DNA of 64,000 bases from Megascapheus bottae (GCA_024803745.1 JANJXV010000006.1:41533501-41597500); one strand, 5' to 3'; shown: positions 10,845-38,805, numbered from the stretch's first letter. Program-made: numbers and translations. Notes: generated from the letters alone by a model not told the origin.

Positions 10845-11017
10845 TCAAGGCTTGCGCTATACCACTTGAGCCACATGAGTGGCAAATTTTATTGGCTAAT
10901 TGGAGATAAGAATCTCACAGAGTGTTCTGCCAGAGCTCCCTTGTAACTGGGATGGATCCTCAGATTATAGCCTCCCTAGTTGCTAGGACTACAGGTGTGA
11001 GCCACCAGAGCCTGCTA
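10845..11017 (-). repeat. B1T SINE, truncated
   Basis: Starts inside the tRNA-like unit and ends with a full B1 half about 100 bases from the candidate NAIP untranslated exon. Confidence 0.75.
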
Positions 11018-11112
11018 GGAGATAGGATTTAAACCTCTCTTCAACTCTGTTCTTATTCCCTTCCCTCCAGAGAAGCAAGAGCCAAGTATGCCAGGGGTAG
11101 GCAATGACATAC

Positions 11113-11160
11113 CTTGAACTTTATCAGCGTCCCAGACCAACAGAAGGAAGCGAATGGAAG
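11113..11160 (-). other. NAIP: candidate NAIP 5' untranslated exon
   Basis: A 48-base stretch ends in a strong donor (TTCAAG/gtatgt). It is preceded on the minus strand by gctttag, usable as an acceptor. An ATAAAAG box lies about 25-30 bases upstream, so it could instead be a first exon with a TATA-like promoter. It lies about 920 bases upstream of the start-codon exon in otherwise repeat-free sequence. This is an inference from signals only. Confidence 0.4.
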
Positions 11161-11410
11161 CTAAAGCATTGAGGTTTTCTCTTTTATGGCAAGCACTGAC
11201 AAAATATTTGAGGAAGTAAAAGTGAAAACAAATTTTAGAGAAGTTACCAGTAAATGCCTGAAGTATTGCAACAATGAGGTTGCCAAGACTTGAAAGTTAT
11301 AAAAACAAACTGTAGAATCCCATAATAGGAAATATCTGATTTAAATTCCCAATAATATAAATACATCATATATAAACATATATTGCATATATTAAAAACT
11401 TAAAAAAAAT

Positions 11411-11740
11411 TGGGAGTTGGGCCTAGCAGTAGAGTGCTTGTCTAGCATGCACCAAGACCCCGTTCCTTGGCACCATACATAGAAAAAGCGGGAAGTGGAT
11501 CTGTGACTCAAGTAGCAGAGCTCTAGCCTTGAGAAAGCCCAAGGACAGTGCTCACGCCCTGTGTTTAAGCCCCAAGAACGGCAAAAAAAAATAAAAAGTG
11601 ATGGGCCTTGGGTCATACACGAAGAAAAAGCCAGAAGGAGTACTGTGGCTCAAGTGGCAGAGCACTAGCCTTGAGCAAAAAGTGTTGAAGGACAGTGTCC
11701 AGGTGCTGAATCAAGCCCCTGAACTGGCAAAAAGAAAAAA
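11411..11740 (+). repeat. two T2 SINEs in tandem, same strand
   Basis: The first copy spans 11411-11590. The second, lacking the start of unit 1, spans about 11600-11740. Confidence 0.8.
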
Positions 11741-11745
11741 AAAAT

Positions 11746-11936
11746 GGCCTGGGCTCTGTCCCTGAGCTTTTTGCTCAAGGCTAGCATTCTACCATTTAGA
11801 GGTAGAGCTCCACTTCCAGTTTTCTGGTGGTGGCCTGGAGATGTGTTTCATGGACTTTCCTACTCTGGTTAGCTTTCTCCTTAGATCTCAGCCTTTGGAA
11901 GTAGGACTACAGGCAAGTGCCACCTGTGCCCACCTA
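11746..11936 (-). repeat. B1T SINE
   Basis: A diverged copy with a short internal duplication (CATTTAGAGGTAGAGCTCC). Confidence 0.7.
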
Positions 11937-12029
11937 GTCATGTGTCTTCTTTGATATTAAAATCTTTTGCTCATTTTAAAATTAGGTTGTTGGAAACAGA
12001 GGTAGTGGGCCAGTCTTGAACAAAACACT

Positions 12030-12500
12030 AAGGGAGAAAGCCAGGTGCTGGTGTCTCATGTCTATAATCCTAGTACTCAAGATGCTCAGATCAGAGAATC
12101 AGTTCAAAGCCAGCTAGGCAGGAAAGTCCATCGGACTCTTTTTTTTCTGGTGGTGGGGGTATGTCATGGGTCTTGACCTCTGGGTCTACGCCCTGTCCCT
12201 GAACTATGCAGCTCAAGGTTAGTGCTCTACCACTTTGAGACACAGCGCCACTTCAGGTTTTCTGGTGGTTAATTGGAGATAACTCACATTTTCCTGCCCC
12301 GGATGGCTTTGAACCTCGATCCTTAGACCTCAGCCTTCTGAGTAGGTAGGATTACAGGCATGAGCCAGTGGCGCCCAGCAGCTTCCATTACTCTTCAATA
12401 ATTATCCACCAAAAAAACTGGAAGTGAAGCTGTCTCAAAGTGGTAGCACACTAACCTTTAGCATGAATCCCAGAGTTTTTGTGTCAGGACCAACACCAAA
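12030..12500 (+). repeat. B1T SINE split by a B1T in the opposite direction
   Basis: The B1 half lies at about 12030-12142 and the tRNA-like half at 12381-12500. The break follows GGACTCTT. Confidence 0.75.
12143..12380 (-). repeat. B1T SINE nested in B1T
   Basis: Flanked by TCCATCGGACTCTT and TCCATTACTCTT, a diverged target-site duplication. Confidence 0.75.
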
Positions 12501-12542
12501 ATAACTAAATAAAACTTAGGCTGTTTACTTTTTTTTTTTTTT

Positions 12543-12730
12543 TTGCCAGTCCTGGGCTTGGGCTCAGGGCCTGAGCACTGCCCTTGGACTTTCTCAAAGC
12601 TAGAGCTCTACCACTTGAGACTCAACACCACTTTCCGGCTTTATTCTATGTATGTGGTACTTAGGAATCGAACCTGGGGCTTGATGTATGCTAGGCAAGC
12701 ACTCAACCACTAGGCCAAACTCCCGGCCCT
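12543..12730 (-). repeat. T2 SINE
   Basis: Complete, with a T18 tail on its left side. Confidence 0.9.
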
Positions 12731-12966
12731 GCTGTTTACTGTTTTTTGGTGTGAAAGTGGTAATAAGATTTGAACTTGAGCAATGCTTCAAAGTGATTGG
12801 TAGCCATATTTATAGAATTACCAAGAATTTTTTCTATATTTTGGATACCAATCCTGTGATACGTATGTTGCAAATATATTCTGTGATTTAAGTTTTCATC
12901 TTCTTGATAGTATCTATGAACAGAAGTATTTGATTTATTCCAATTTTAATGTTTCTTTTATGGTTG

Positions 12967-12997
12967 CTCCTCTTCTTCTTCTTCTTCTTCTTCTTCC
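12967..12997 (+). repeat. (CTT)n microsatellite at a SINE remnant
   Basis: About nine CTT/TTC units run into CCACTAGGCCAAACTCCTGG, the 5' end of a minus-strand T2 copy. Confidence 0.85.
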
Positions 12998-13035
12998 ACT
13001 AGGCCAAACTCCTGGCCTGTTCTTCTTTTCTTTTT

Positions 13036-13287
13036 TTGCAAGTCCTGGGGTTTGGACTCAGGGCTTGAGCACTATCCTTGGGCTTTCTTTAGGCTGGCAC
13101 TCTACCACTTGAGCCAGAGCACCAGTTTCGGCTTTTTTTTTTTTCTTGTAGGTCATGGGGCTTGAACAGGTGTCAGCCACCACACCCAGCCACTTCCAGC
13201 TTTTTCTATGTATGTGGTACCAAGGAATTGAACGTGGGTCTTCCTGCATCCTAGGCAAGCACTCTACCACTAGGCCAAACTCCCCCT
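13036..13287 (-). repeat. T2 SINE interrupted by a B1T remnant
   Basis: Unit 2 lies at 13036-13130 and unit 1 at 13191-13287. Between them is a deleted minus-strand B1T (TCATGGGGCTTGAAC then CCACCACACCCAGC). Confidence 0.75.
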
Positions 13288-13295
13288 GTCCTTTT

Positions 13296-13505
13296 TTTCT
13301 ACTCTTGGGACTTGAACTTGGGGCCTGGGTGCTGCCTCAGAGTTTCTTTTTGCTCAAGCCTAGTGCTCTACCACTTGAGCAACAATCAGCTTTTTCTGAG
13401 TAGTTTATTAGAAATAAGAAGCCGGCCCAGGCTGGCTTCTGAACTACAATCCTCAGATCTGTCTCATGAATACCTAGGATTAGAGGTGAGTCATGGGCAC
13501 CTGGC
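13296..13505 (-). repeat. B1T SINE
   Basis: A full-length diverged copy. Confidence 0.75.
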
Positions 13506-13564
13506 TGATTGATACTTTTTGCATCCTAAGAAATCACAGCCTAACAACATTGCACAAGCCTGCA

Positions 13565-13900
<336 letters not shown>

Positions 13901-14033
13901 TGCCCCCTTCAAAAGCTCCCACAATAACTAAAACTAGCACAAATCCTTAATTGTGGGTTGAGCAACTGGATATCTTCACATATATTTTGTGGAAAAAGTA
14001 GTTTAGCAGTGTCATAAAACGTAAAGTATAATC

Positions 14034-14242
14034 TGGGTGCCAGTGGGTCACGCCTGTAATTCTAGCCACACAGGAGACTGAGATCTGGGAATTGAAAGCC
14101 AGCCCAGGCAGGAAAGGCAGCAAGACTCTTATCTTCAATGAACTACTCAAAAATGTGAGAAGTGACTCTGTGGCTTAAGAGATAGAGTGCTAGCCTCCCG
14201 GGGTCAGCATCCAGACCTAGAGTTCAAACCCTAAGAGGGAAA
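14034..14242 (+). repeat. B1T SINE
   Basis: A full-length copy with a short A tail. Confidence 0.8.
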
Positions 14243-14314
14243 AATGTGAAATATTTTCTTAACCTTTCATCTACCAATTCCATTTACATATAGGCACCTA
14301 AGAAAAATGAAAAT

Positions 14315-14475
14315 GGGCTGGGAATTTGGCCTACTGGTAGCTGGGAATTTGGCCTAGTGGTAGCTGGGAATTTGGCCTAGTGGTAGATTGCTTCCTTAAC
14401 ACATACGAACCCCAAGCTGGATTCCCCCGTAACACATACACAGAAAAAGCCGGAAGTGGTACTGTGGACTGGCAA
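14315..14475 (+). repeat. T2 SINE with triplicated 5' end, deleted in unit 2
   Basis: Three tandem 23-base copies of the promoter-proximal end (14317-14339, 14340-14362, 14363-14385) precede the unit 1 body. Most of unit 2 is deleted before the A tail. Confidence 0.85.
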
Positions 14476-14618
14476 AAAAAAAAAAAGAAAAAAGAAAAGA
14501 AAACATGAATACACAGAGCTTTGTAAAGAAATGCTTGTAGCAACTTTATTCAAACAGTCATGAAAACAAACAATTCCAATATCCACTAGGGATAAACAAA
14601 GTAACAATGAACTAGCAA

Positions 14619-14693
14619 TGGTGGTACTGGGCTCGAACTCAAGGCCTTGCTCCTGTCAGGCAGGCGCTCTACCACTTGAGCCATGCTCTCAAG
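14619..14693 (-). repeat. old tRNA-like SINE unit
   Basis: GGGCTCGAACTCAAGGCC to CCACTTGAGCCATGC. Similar to the remnant at 6703. Confidence 0.5.
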
Positions 14694-15082
14694 TGCTCAA
14701 AGTATTGATATGATGGAATATTTCACATAAGCAGCAAGAAAGGAACACACTATTCAAATATACAGAATATAAATAAATCTCAGAAATATAAGCAAAAGAA
14801 GGAATATAAAGTGTATAACTTTTACAATAATTATAATAACTCCTACATAACTGGCAAAAACCATACAGTGATAAAAACAGAGATGAATGTTTCCCAGTAT
14901 GGGAAGTCCTTGTACATGCTGACTGCAAAGGAGCCCTTTGGGGGTGATGAAATGTTTTCTCCCTTGATAGTTAAGTTATTACATGAGTATATGCATTTGT
15001 CACAAGGCATAGAGTTACTTCCTTAAGTCAGGAACATTTTAATTTATATTAATTAAAACAATATCAATATTTTAGGGTTTTT

Positions 15083-15296
15083 TTTTGTTTGGTTGTGGGG
15101 CCTGGGTGCAGTCCTTGAGCTCTTTTGCTCAAGGATGGCACTCTATTACTTTTAGCCACAGCTCCACTTCCAGTTTTTGTTAATTGGAGATGAGTCTCTC
15201 AGGGACTTTTCTGTTTGGATTGGCTTCAAACTGCAACCCCTACATCTTAGCCTCCTGAGTAGCTAGGATTACAGGCATGAGCTACCAGCACTTGGT
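15083..15296 (-). repeat. B1T SINE
   Basis: First of two same-strand copies. Confidence 0.8.
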
Positions 15297-15324
15297 AATA
15301 CCAACGTTTTTGTTTTGTTTTATT

Positions 15325-15558
15325 TTGTGGGCCATGGAGCTTGAACTGTACTGGGGGCCTGGATGGTGTCCCTGAGTTCTTCAGCTCAAGGTTACTGACC
15401 TACCCTTAGAGCCACAGCCCTACTTCCCATTTTCTAATGATTAATTGGAGATAAGAGTCTCAAGATCTTTTGTGCCCAGGCTGGCTTTGAACCTTGATCC
15501 CCAGATCTCAGCCTCCTGAGTAGCTAGGATTACAGGCATGAGCCACCACACCTGGCAT
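15325..15558 (-). repeat. B1T SINE
   Basis: A near-consensus copy ending CCACCACACCTGGC. Confidence 0.88.
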
Positions 15559-15705
15559 AACAATGTTTTTTTTTGTTTGTTTTTTAAACTGCAAATACAT
15601 ACAACAAAGGAAACATGAACTTCATGTTTGGGATCTTTTCCATAAAGGTACATACATGAGTTAAGCTTTCTGAAAGTTCAATAGAATTCCATTATCAGGA
15701 TCTAT

Positions 15706-15777
15706 TTATTTTTTTAGAGATGAAGTCTCACTAGGTTGTCCAGGCTGGTCTTGAACTCTTGAGTTCCAGTGATCCTG
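15706..15777 (-). repeat. old 7SL-derived monomer
   Basis: GAAGTCTCACTAGGTTGTCCAG then GGCTGGTCTTGAACTC resembles ancestral B1/Alu left-arm sequence more than B1T does. Confidence 0.6.
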
Positions 15778-16036
15778 AAGATGTTTTAAGCTGCCTAAAT
15801 ATCTCTGCAATATGTTTAGTAGCATTTACCTACAGTCTCAGAAGGAAAAAGATAAGCTGTGGCTGAATAATGCTTATGTCATTTAATAAGCTTTTATTTT
15901 ATTGGAATAAGCAATAAGTGTATATGCATAAAGATCAAAAAGAAAAATCCCTCCCTGGCTTAGCATCTGAGGCCTTCCTTAGATGTGACAAATTCTTTGC
16001 AGAATTTACCCCTATGTTAAGAAGCCCCTTACTCAC

Positions 16037-16082
16037 CTGCCTTCCCTGCCTGGGCCCAGATGGCCAATCTTCCTTTCCAGTG
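16037..16082 (-). other. candidate NAIP upstream untranslated exon
   Basis: This unique-sequence segment is flanked on the minus strand by gtgtag and by a near-perfect donor (GGCAG/gtgagtaag). The acceptor tract is poor in pyrimidines, so it may be a first exon or a chance match. Confidence 0.25.
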
Positions 16083-16374
16083 CTACACTTGACACAGCAT
16101 TAGCACCTCCACAGGGACTCCTGCATAGGTCTGCTTGTGGTTTTTGTGCTTTTTGCTTATTGTTGTTTCTAGTGGCACTTGAGTTTGAATTTAGGGCTTT
16201 ATGCTTGCTATTGAACTCTTCTACCTCTTGAGCTACTCTTCTATACATGGATCTGCTTTATTTTTAGGTGGTGGTTCATACATAGACTGGGTTAAGGCAT
16301 ATGTAGCTTTTTGTCAGATTTATAGCTGATGGACAAGATTTGTTAAGTGAACAATGAATGAATAAAGAATTTGC

Positions 16375-16658
16375 ACCAGGCACAGTGGCTCACATCTATA
16401 ATCGTAGCTATTCATGTGGCTGAGATCTGAGGGCCAAGGTTCAAAGCCAGCCCTGGCACAAAAGGACTTAAAAATTCTTATCTCCAATTCACCTCTAGGA
16501 AACAGAAATGAGCTGTGTCTCAAGGGTGGGAAGCAGAGGAGGTCAGGGACAACGCCTGGGCCCAGGGGTAGGGCGGTAGCCTTGAGCTGAAGAGCTCAGA
16601 GACAGTGCACCAGGCCCACAGTATAAGCCCCATGACCCACAAAAAAAAAAAAAAAAAA
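16375..16658 (+). repeat. B1T SINE with duplicated tRNA-like segment
   Basis: Two GTAGGGCGG-type segments occur in the right unit, before an A20 tail. Confidence 0.8.
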
Positions 16659-16769
16659 GATCTTGTGTACTGTTTTTGGCCTGTGATATGACTGAATAGC
16701 AAATTGGTGAGGTGAACAGAGTCCCCAGCAAATTCTGTTAAAATTTCTCCCAGGAAATGAATTAGACAG

Positions 16770-16957
16770 ACTGGAAAAGTGGCCTGCCTAGTGGTAGAGT
16801 GCTTGCCTAGTGTGAATGATGCCTTGGCTTCAATTTCTCAGTACCACATACACAGAAAAAGCCAGAAGTGGTATTGTGGCTCAAGTTGTAGAGTGAGCAA
16901 AAGAAGCTCAGGGACAGGGCCCAGGCCCTGAGTTCAAGCCCTAGGACTGGCAAAAAT
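16770..16957 (+). repeat. T2 SINE
   Basis: Complete, with B box remnant TGGCTTCAATTTC. Confidence 0.85.
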
Positions 16958-16984
16958 AAAACCAAACAGACAAAAATGTAAACA

Positions 16985-17390
16985 ACATGCAATTAATGAA
17001 TTCTCTACCCTTATAGAATGGGATCCAAAAGGAGTTCTAGGGCATTGCATTTTAAAGACTAATTCTGGAAAGTGTGACCACTTCTTGTGCCCTTCTCTTC
17101 TTTGCTCCAAGCCTCAGGGACTAAAACTACTTGCCTTTTCTTCTAAACTGCCACTCAGGAAGGCCACCAATCTACAACCCAACCTCTGCTTGTACCTCTT
17201 TGTTCCTCTTCGATCAATCAACCTGTTTACCATGTTAGAGACAGAGAACCAAACACAAATATGAGGAAGTTACAAACTACTAAGTAAGTAATCTTTCAAA
17301 ATCCCATAGTTACTTCCAGTTGCCACTGGGACCAGCAGTAACCTGACCCCATTTTGATATGTTAGTGTTTTATTTATTAAAACAACTAAC
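16985..17390. other. repeat-free block between NAIP and GTF2H2
   Basis: No coding frame with recognisable similarity and no SINE was seen. It could hold NAIP upstream regulatory sequence. Confidence 0.4.
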
Positions 17391-17394
17391 AAGC

Positions 17395-17765
17395 TGAGTA
17401 CTAGTGTTTCAGACCTATAATCCTACTACTCATAAGGCTACTCACGAGGCTGAGATCTGAGGACTATAGTTTGAGGCCAGACTAAGCAGGAAAGTCTGTG
17501 CAACTCTTATCTCCAATTAAGCATAAAAATTAAAAATTCGGAAGTGGCATTGTGGTTCAAGGGGTAGGGCCGTATCCTTGAACTGAAGAGCTCAGGTACA
17601 GCGCCCAGGCCCAGAGTTCAAGTCCCACGACCGACAAAAAAAAAAAAAAAATTAAAGAGTCACAGTCAATATGTGGCTCAAGTGTAAGAGTACACCAGTT
17701 TTGAGCAAAAAAAAAAAAAAAGCCAAGCAAAAGCTGGAGTCCCTTAATTCAAACCCAGGACACAC
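17395..17765 (+). repeat. B1T SINE followed by a partial tRNA-like unit
   Basis: The full copy ends at the A18 run near 17650. A second right-hand unit, with its own A15 run, follows to 17765. Confidence 0.75.
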
Positions 17766-17794
17766 ACTATTTTAATCACTGTGCCTTTTTTTGT

Positions 17795-18075
17795 TTTGTT
17801 TTTGTTATGGGCTTGAACTCTGGGCATGGGTGCTGTCCCTGAGCTCTTCAGCTCAAGGCTACAATCTGACCCCTGGGCCTGGGCTGTCCCTGAACTCTTC
17901 AGCTCAAGTCTACCGACCTACCCTGGAGCCACAGTGCCACTTCTCTTTTTCTAGAGGTTAACTGGAGGTAAGAGTCTCATGGTTGTAGTGCCTAAGCTGG
18001 CTTTAAACCTTAATCCTGGGGTCTCAACCTCCTGAGTAGCTAGGATTACAGGCATGAGCCACTCTGCCTGGCACT
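17795..18075 (-). repeat. B1T SINE with duplicated tRNA-like segment
   Basis: CCTGAGCTCTTCAGCTCAAG occurs twice in slightly different form, about 65 bases apart. Confidence 0.85.
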
Positions 18076-18202
18076 CTCTGTGCCTATTTTTACAGATATT
18101 TTTTCCTCTTCCATATTGGGGAAGGAACCCAGAGCCTAATTTCTGGTAAGCCAGTGCTCTACCACTCAGTAACGTTCCCAGCCTTCATTTTTTTTTTTTT
18201 TT

Positions 18203-18492
18203 TGGGTGGGTCATAGGGCTTCAACTGGGCCTGGGCGTGGTCAGTGAGCACCTCAACTTCAGTGGACTAACCCTACCCCTGGGACTAGATGTTGTCAAAG
18301 CTCTACCCCTGGGACTAGATGTTGTCAAAGCTACCACTCTACCCTTGAGCCAAGCCTCACTTCCCGTTTTCTGGAGGTTATCTGGAATAAGAGTCTCAGG
18401 TCCTTTTAGGTCCTGGCTGGCTTTGAACCTTGATCCTCAGATCTCAGCCTCCAGAATGGCTAGGATTACAGGTGTGAGCCACAGCCTGGCTC
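18203..18492 (-). repeat. B1T SINE with 30-base tandem duplication
   Basis: CCCCTGGGACTAGATGTTGT occurs twice in direct tandem at about 18276-18335, inside the tRNA-like unit. Confidence 0.85.
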
Positions 18493-18524
18493 AGACTTCA
18501 TTTTTAAATCCTTATACAAACTCT

Positions 18525-18632
18525 TTATTGGAGATAGAGTCTCATGAACTTTCTGGCTGATTGCCTTCAAACTGCGATTCTCAGCTCTCAGCCTTCTGAG
18601 TAGCTAGGATTAGTCATAAGCCACCAGTGCAT
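18525..18632 (-). repeat. B1T SINE, B1 half only
   Basis: Starts at TTGGAGATAGAGTCTC. The tRNA-like half is missing. Confidence 0.7.
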
Positions 18633-18639
18633 TCTTGTT

Positions 18640-19270
18640 TATACAAATTTCATAGTAGAACTCAAATCTTTAGTGACTCAAGTATACAGATATAAAATAC
18701 ACATACCTTTGCTACGGAAGCTTTATTCACTCAATAGAGTATACCTGGAAAGGCGTCCTGCCAATTATGAGACATCTGCACTGAACCTAAAACACAGACT
18801 TCATCATATATTCTTATCTAAGGTTTTTTTTTTTGATGATTCAGGTAGTAAAGTTGAAAAGGGAAAATTGAACAATCTCTGGAGATGATACTAAGCAAGG
18901 CTAGCTGGGACAGAGAGCACACCTTTACCTTCATTAAGACTGAATGAAAAAAGACGAGCAAAATATTGGAATCAGATTTAAGTAAAATATTTTAAGCTAT
19001 AAGCTTAGCATATAAGAGTGCAAGACTTAGATGAGACTTGACCTCACTGCATCTGGATCTTAAATTCAGCTAGCCTTCAAGCTGTGTTGGCCAGTAACAG
19101 ATAAAGGTAAAAATGTCACCCTCACTTTTAAAGGACTCTTGATTACAAAACTTTATGTGGACATCTAACGTGGCCACTTCATGCTACCAGCAGCCAAATG
19201 GCTATTTCCATTTCATCTGTTTTTGACTAAACTGGTGTGGCCAGCCAATAATAATTTCAGATGTATTAAC
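18640..19270. other. repeat-free block 3' of GTF2H2
   Basis: AT-rich unique sequence. No exon or conserved frame could be supported. Confidence 0.4.
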
Positions 19271-19279
19271 TTTATAGGG

Positions 19280-19462
19280 CTAAGAGTTTGGCCTAGTGGC
19301 AGAGTACTTGCCTAGCAGGCACGAAGACCCGGGTTCGATTCCTCAGTACCACATACATAAAAAAAGATGGAAGTATTGCTGTGGCTTAAGTAGTAGAGTG
19401 CTAGCCTTGAGAAAGCCCAAGGACAGTGCTCAGGCCCTGAGTTCAAGCCCCAGGACTAGCAA
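19280..19462 (+). repeat. T2 SINE
   Basis: Carries the perfect B box GGGTTCGATTCC. Confidence 0.92.
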
Positions 19463-19823
19463 AACAAACAAAAACCCCACAAGCTTTTTGATTCCAAATA
19501 TTTAAATGTGCTAGTATATCCTTTCATATGTATTAATACGTAACTATGGATTAACTTCCACCTTACACTAAGCCTTAATATACTTAATTTTTCCTAAGTT
19601 CCCTTAATTTTTATTAAATCAGTACATTAAAAAAATCATAGGTTCTGAATTTCCTCCAATTATAAAACAGTGAGATTATTATGTCCATATTATCATACTA
19701 TTTACACATAATAATGCCTAATGACCAAAAAACATAAGACAAAATAAAATTAGATGGGTTCTAAGCATTTCTGTGACAGCACACAAATAAAAAATATGTA
19801 TTTTCTTCATAACAAGTCTTAGA

Positions 19824-20049
19824 TGGGCAGGGTGGCTTATGCCTGTAATCCTAGCTACTCAGGAGGCTGAGATCTGAAGATCAAGGTTCAAAGTCAGCCC
19901 CATGACAAAAGGACATGAGACTCTTATCTCCAATTAAACTCTAGAAAATGGGAAGTGAGTCTTGGCTCAAGGGTAGGGCGGTAGCCTTGAGCTAAAGAGC
20001 TCAGGGACAGTTCCCTGAGTTCAAGCCCCACGACCCACAAAAAAAAAAA
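19824..20049 (+). repeat. B1T SINE in the GTF2H2 3' region
   Basis: A full copy with an A tail, lying about 110 bases beyond the GTF2H2 stop codon. It may be inside the 3' untranslated region. Confidence 0.88.
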
Positions 20050-20161
20050 GTTTAAGTCATATTTTTCCTCTCAAATTGTTCTTCCCAATTTAATTGGAGA
20101 ACAAATTTAAAGTGTCATTGTATTTACAGGTCCACATTTCTTCTTAACCCACATGTAGGGA

Positions 20162-36508
<16,347 letters not shown>

Positions 36509-36711
36509 CTAAAGATGTTGCCTATAAAATGCAGTTTCAATTATTTGAAAGTAATAAACAGTAAAAAGAAAAACCAGAGTATAAGGTTGTTTAATTCATT
36601 GTGGTTTAGTCAATAATTGATGGAGGAAAACAAACTATTCATGGAATTTTTCCTAATTTCAATAAGCAATGTAGATATTTATGGGCAAACCTGGAAACAG
36701 AAATAAGCATT

Positions 36712-38140
36712 GGGGGGGGTGGTTATCATGGGGCTTGAATTCCAGACCTGGGCACTATCCTTGACCTTTTTTTTTTTCATATATTTTTATTGTAATTAGT
36801 AGAAGGGTTACATATATTCACCAGATAGAAGGTGCATTACTTCACAAACATTGATACCCTTTCTCATGTCTTGGTCCCCATTTCCCTCCCCCCACATCTG
36901 CCCCTCATCTTGTTTTCCCCCCTTCCCATTTCAAATAACCAAATAAGCATATATACAAGGTAAAATACTGTAACAATATGAGATAACCAAGGGACAGCAA
37001 AAGAGATGAGAGATAACATAGTACATTAAGGACAACAATCACTCATTATATGGCTTTTGTTTTTATATCCTGGAGGTCCTTTCATTTAGCGTCATACTAT
37101 ATGGCCTTATGTATCTAGGTTTTTCTTTATTGTAAATCTCTGTTAGGAGAGCCCAAGGTTTCTACTGATTATGACAAATGAGGGAAACCATTGAGCCTAT
37201 GTTCCTTTGAGTCTGGCTTACTTCACTTAATATGGTTTTTTCTAAGTCTTTCCATTTCCTTACAAATGGGGCAATGTCATTCTTTCTGACAACAGCATAG
37301 AATTCCATTGTTGATCCACTCATTAACTGAGGGGCATCTGGTTTGGTTCTATATATTTGATATGGTAAATAGTGCTGCAATGAACAGTGTTGTGCTGGTG
37401 GATTTAGTATGTCCTTGTTTCTGGACGACTGTGGAATTGCTGAATCATAGGGGAGCTCTATGTTTAGTCTTTTGAGGAACTGCCATACTGTGTGGTTCAA
37501 TGAGTTTGTACTCCCAACAGTGTAGTAGCAAACCCTGCTGGCCACATTCCCGCCAGCATCTGTTGTTATTAGATTTCTTGATCCTGGCCATTCTAACTGG
37601 AGTGTGGTGGAATCCCAGAGTTGTTTTGATTTGCATTTCTTTTATGGCCAGAGATGTTCAGCATTTCTTCATGTGTCTACAGGCCATTCTAATTTTTTTC
37701 CTCAGAGAAGACTCTCTTTAAAAGTCTTTTGCCCATCTTCTCTTGATACTTTTCATTCTGCCATAACTCTTTGACATTCTCCCATATTGTGGCCACCAAA
37801 CTGCCTATGCAAATTAGGTATTCAGAATGCTTAGTATCAGAATATTATAACTGCAATTTGTTTCTCTTTAAAGAAGACTTTACTAAAAAGTACATTCTGG
37901 ACATAAAAATGAGTTTAGTAAACAGTACATTTTAAGGTTGTATCAAAAATGATCAGTCCTTGACCTTTTTTATCTGCTCAAGGCTAGTGCTCTACCACTT
38001 GAGTCACAGCTCCACTTCCAGGTTTCTGGTGGTTAATTGGAGAAGTGTCCCAGGGAATTTCCTGCCTGGGCAGGCTTTGAATCCTCAGAGATCTGCCTCC
38101 TGAGTAGCTAAGATTACTGGTGTGAGCCACCACCTCTCTA
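36712..38140 (-). repeat. B1T SINE split by an L1
   Basis: Part of the tRNA-like unit lies at 36712-36757. The rest of the element resumes at 37972-38140. Confidence 0.85.
36768..37956 (-). mobile_element. 5'-truncated L1 with target-site duplication
   Basis: A minus-strand frame at 37162-37545 keeps the ORF2 C-terminal signature MEFYAVVRKNDIAPFVRKWK followed by DLEKTILSEVSQTQ. The A tail shows as a T run at 36767-36777. TCCTTGACCTTTTT is found at 36758 and again at 37957. The part right of about 37740 is not clearly L1 and may be rearranged. Confidence 0.85.
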
Positions 38141-38339
38141 CAGAAATAAGCATCTTAAGGCAAAAAAATAGGTGGGCTTGGTGGCACATGCATCCCTACA
38201 ACTTGGGGAACAAAGAAAGGACTCCAAGTTCCAATCTGGCTTGGGCAAAGTTAGCTAGACCTTAGTTTAAAGGCAAAGTAAAAATAGAGCCTAACAGAGG
38301 AAGTGAATTCGATCAAAATATATTATATGTACATATTAG

Positions 38340-38445
38340 CAACTAGAAAACAGGAAGTGGTGCTGTGGCTCCAAGTGGTAGAGCACTAGCCTTAAACAAA
38401 AGAGCTCAGGGACAGTACCCAGGCCCTAAGTTCAAGCCCCACACC
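38340..38445 (+). repeat. B1T SINE, tRNA-like half
   Basis: ACTAGAAAACAGGAAGTGG onward, with an A-rich tail. Confidence 0.75.
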
Positions 38446-38489
38446 CAAAAAAGGGGAAAAAAAGAAAAAGAAAAGAAAAAAAAGTAATG

Positions 38490-38805
38490 TATATGCACAG
38501 TGAAACTCCTTTAGATAATTAACATATATGTAAACTGAATGAGTACATTGTAAAAAAGTGCAATCTGAAGTGTGGGTACTAGTGGGAGGGGTAAGGGTGA
38601 AAGAGGAATACAGCCAAAATACCTTATGTACATGTGAAGATGGGGTAATGAAACCTGTTGAAATGGGTATGGGAAAGGGAAATGTAGATAGAAAGTGATG
38701 AAGAGGGTATGTCTGATCAAGATACATTGTATGCACACATGGACAGGTCAAAGTGAAACTCCTTGTGCAGCCAACTGATGATAATAAAAATGTGAAAAGA
38801 AAAAG
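38490..38805 (+). mobile_element. L1 3' untranslated region
   Basis: GGGAGGGGTAAGGG and GATGATAATAAAAATGTG with an A-rich end. Two versions of GTGAAACTCCTT suggest an internal duplication. Confidence 0.5.

Noticed and set aside
37162..37545. 127-codon minus-strand frame as a host gene
   Set aside because: Its sequence is the C-terminal end of L1 ORF2 and it lies inside an element with a target-site duplication.
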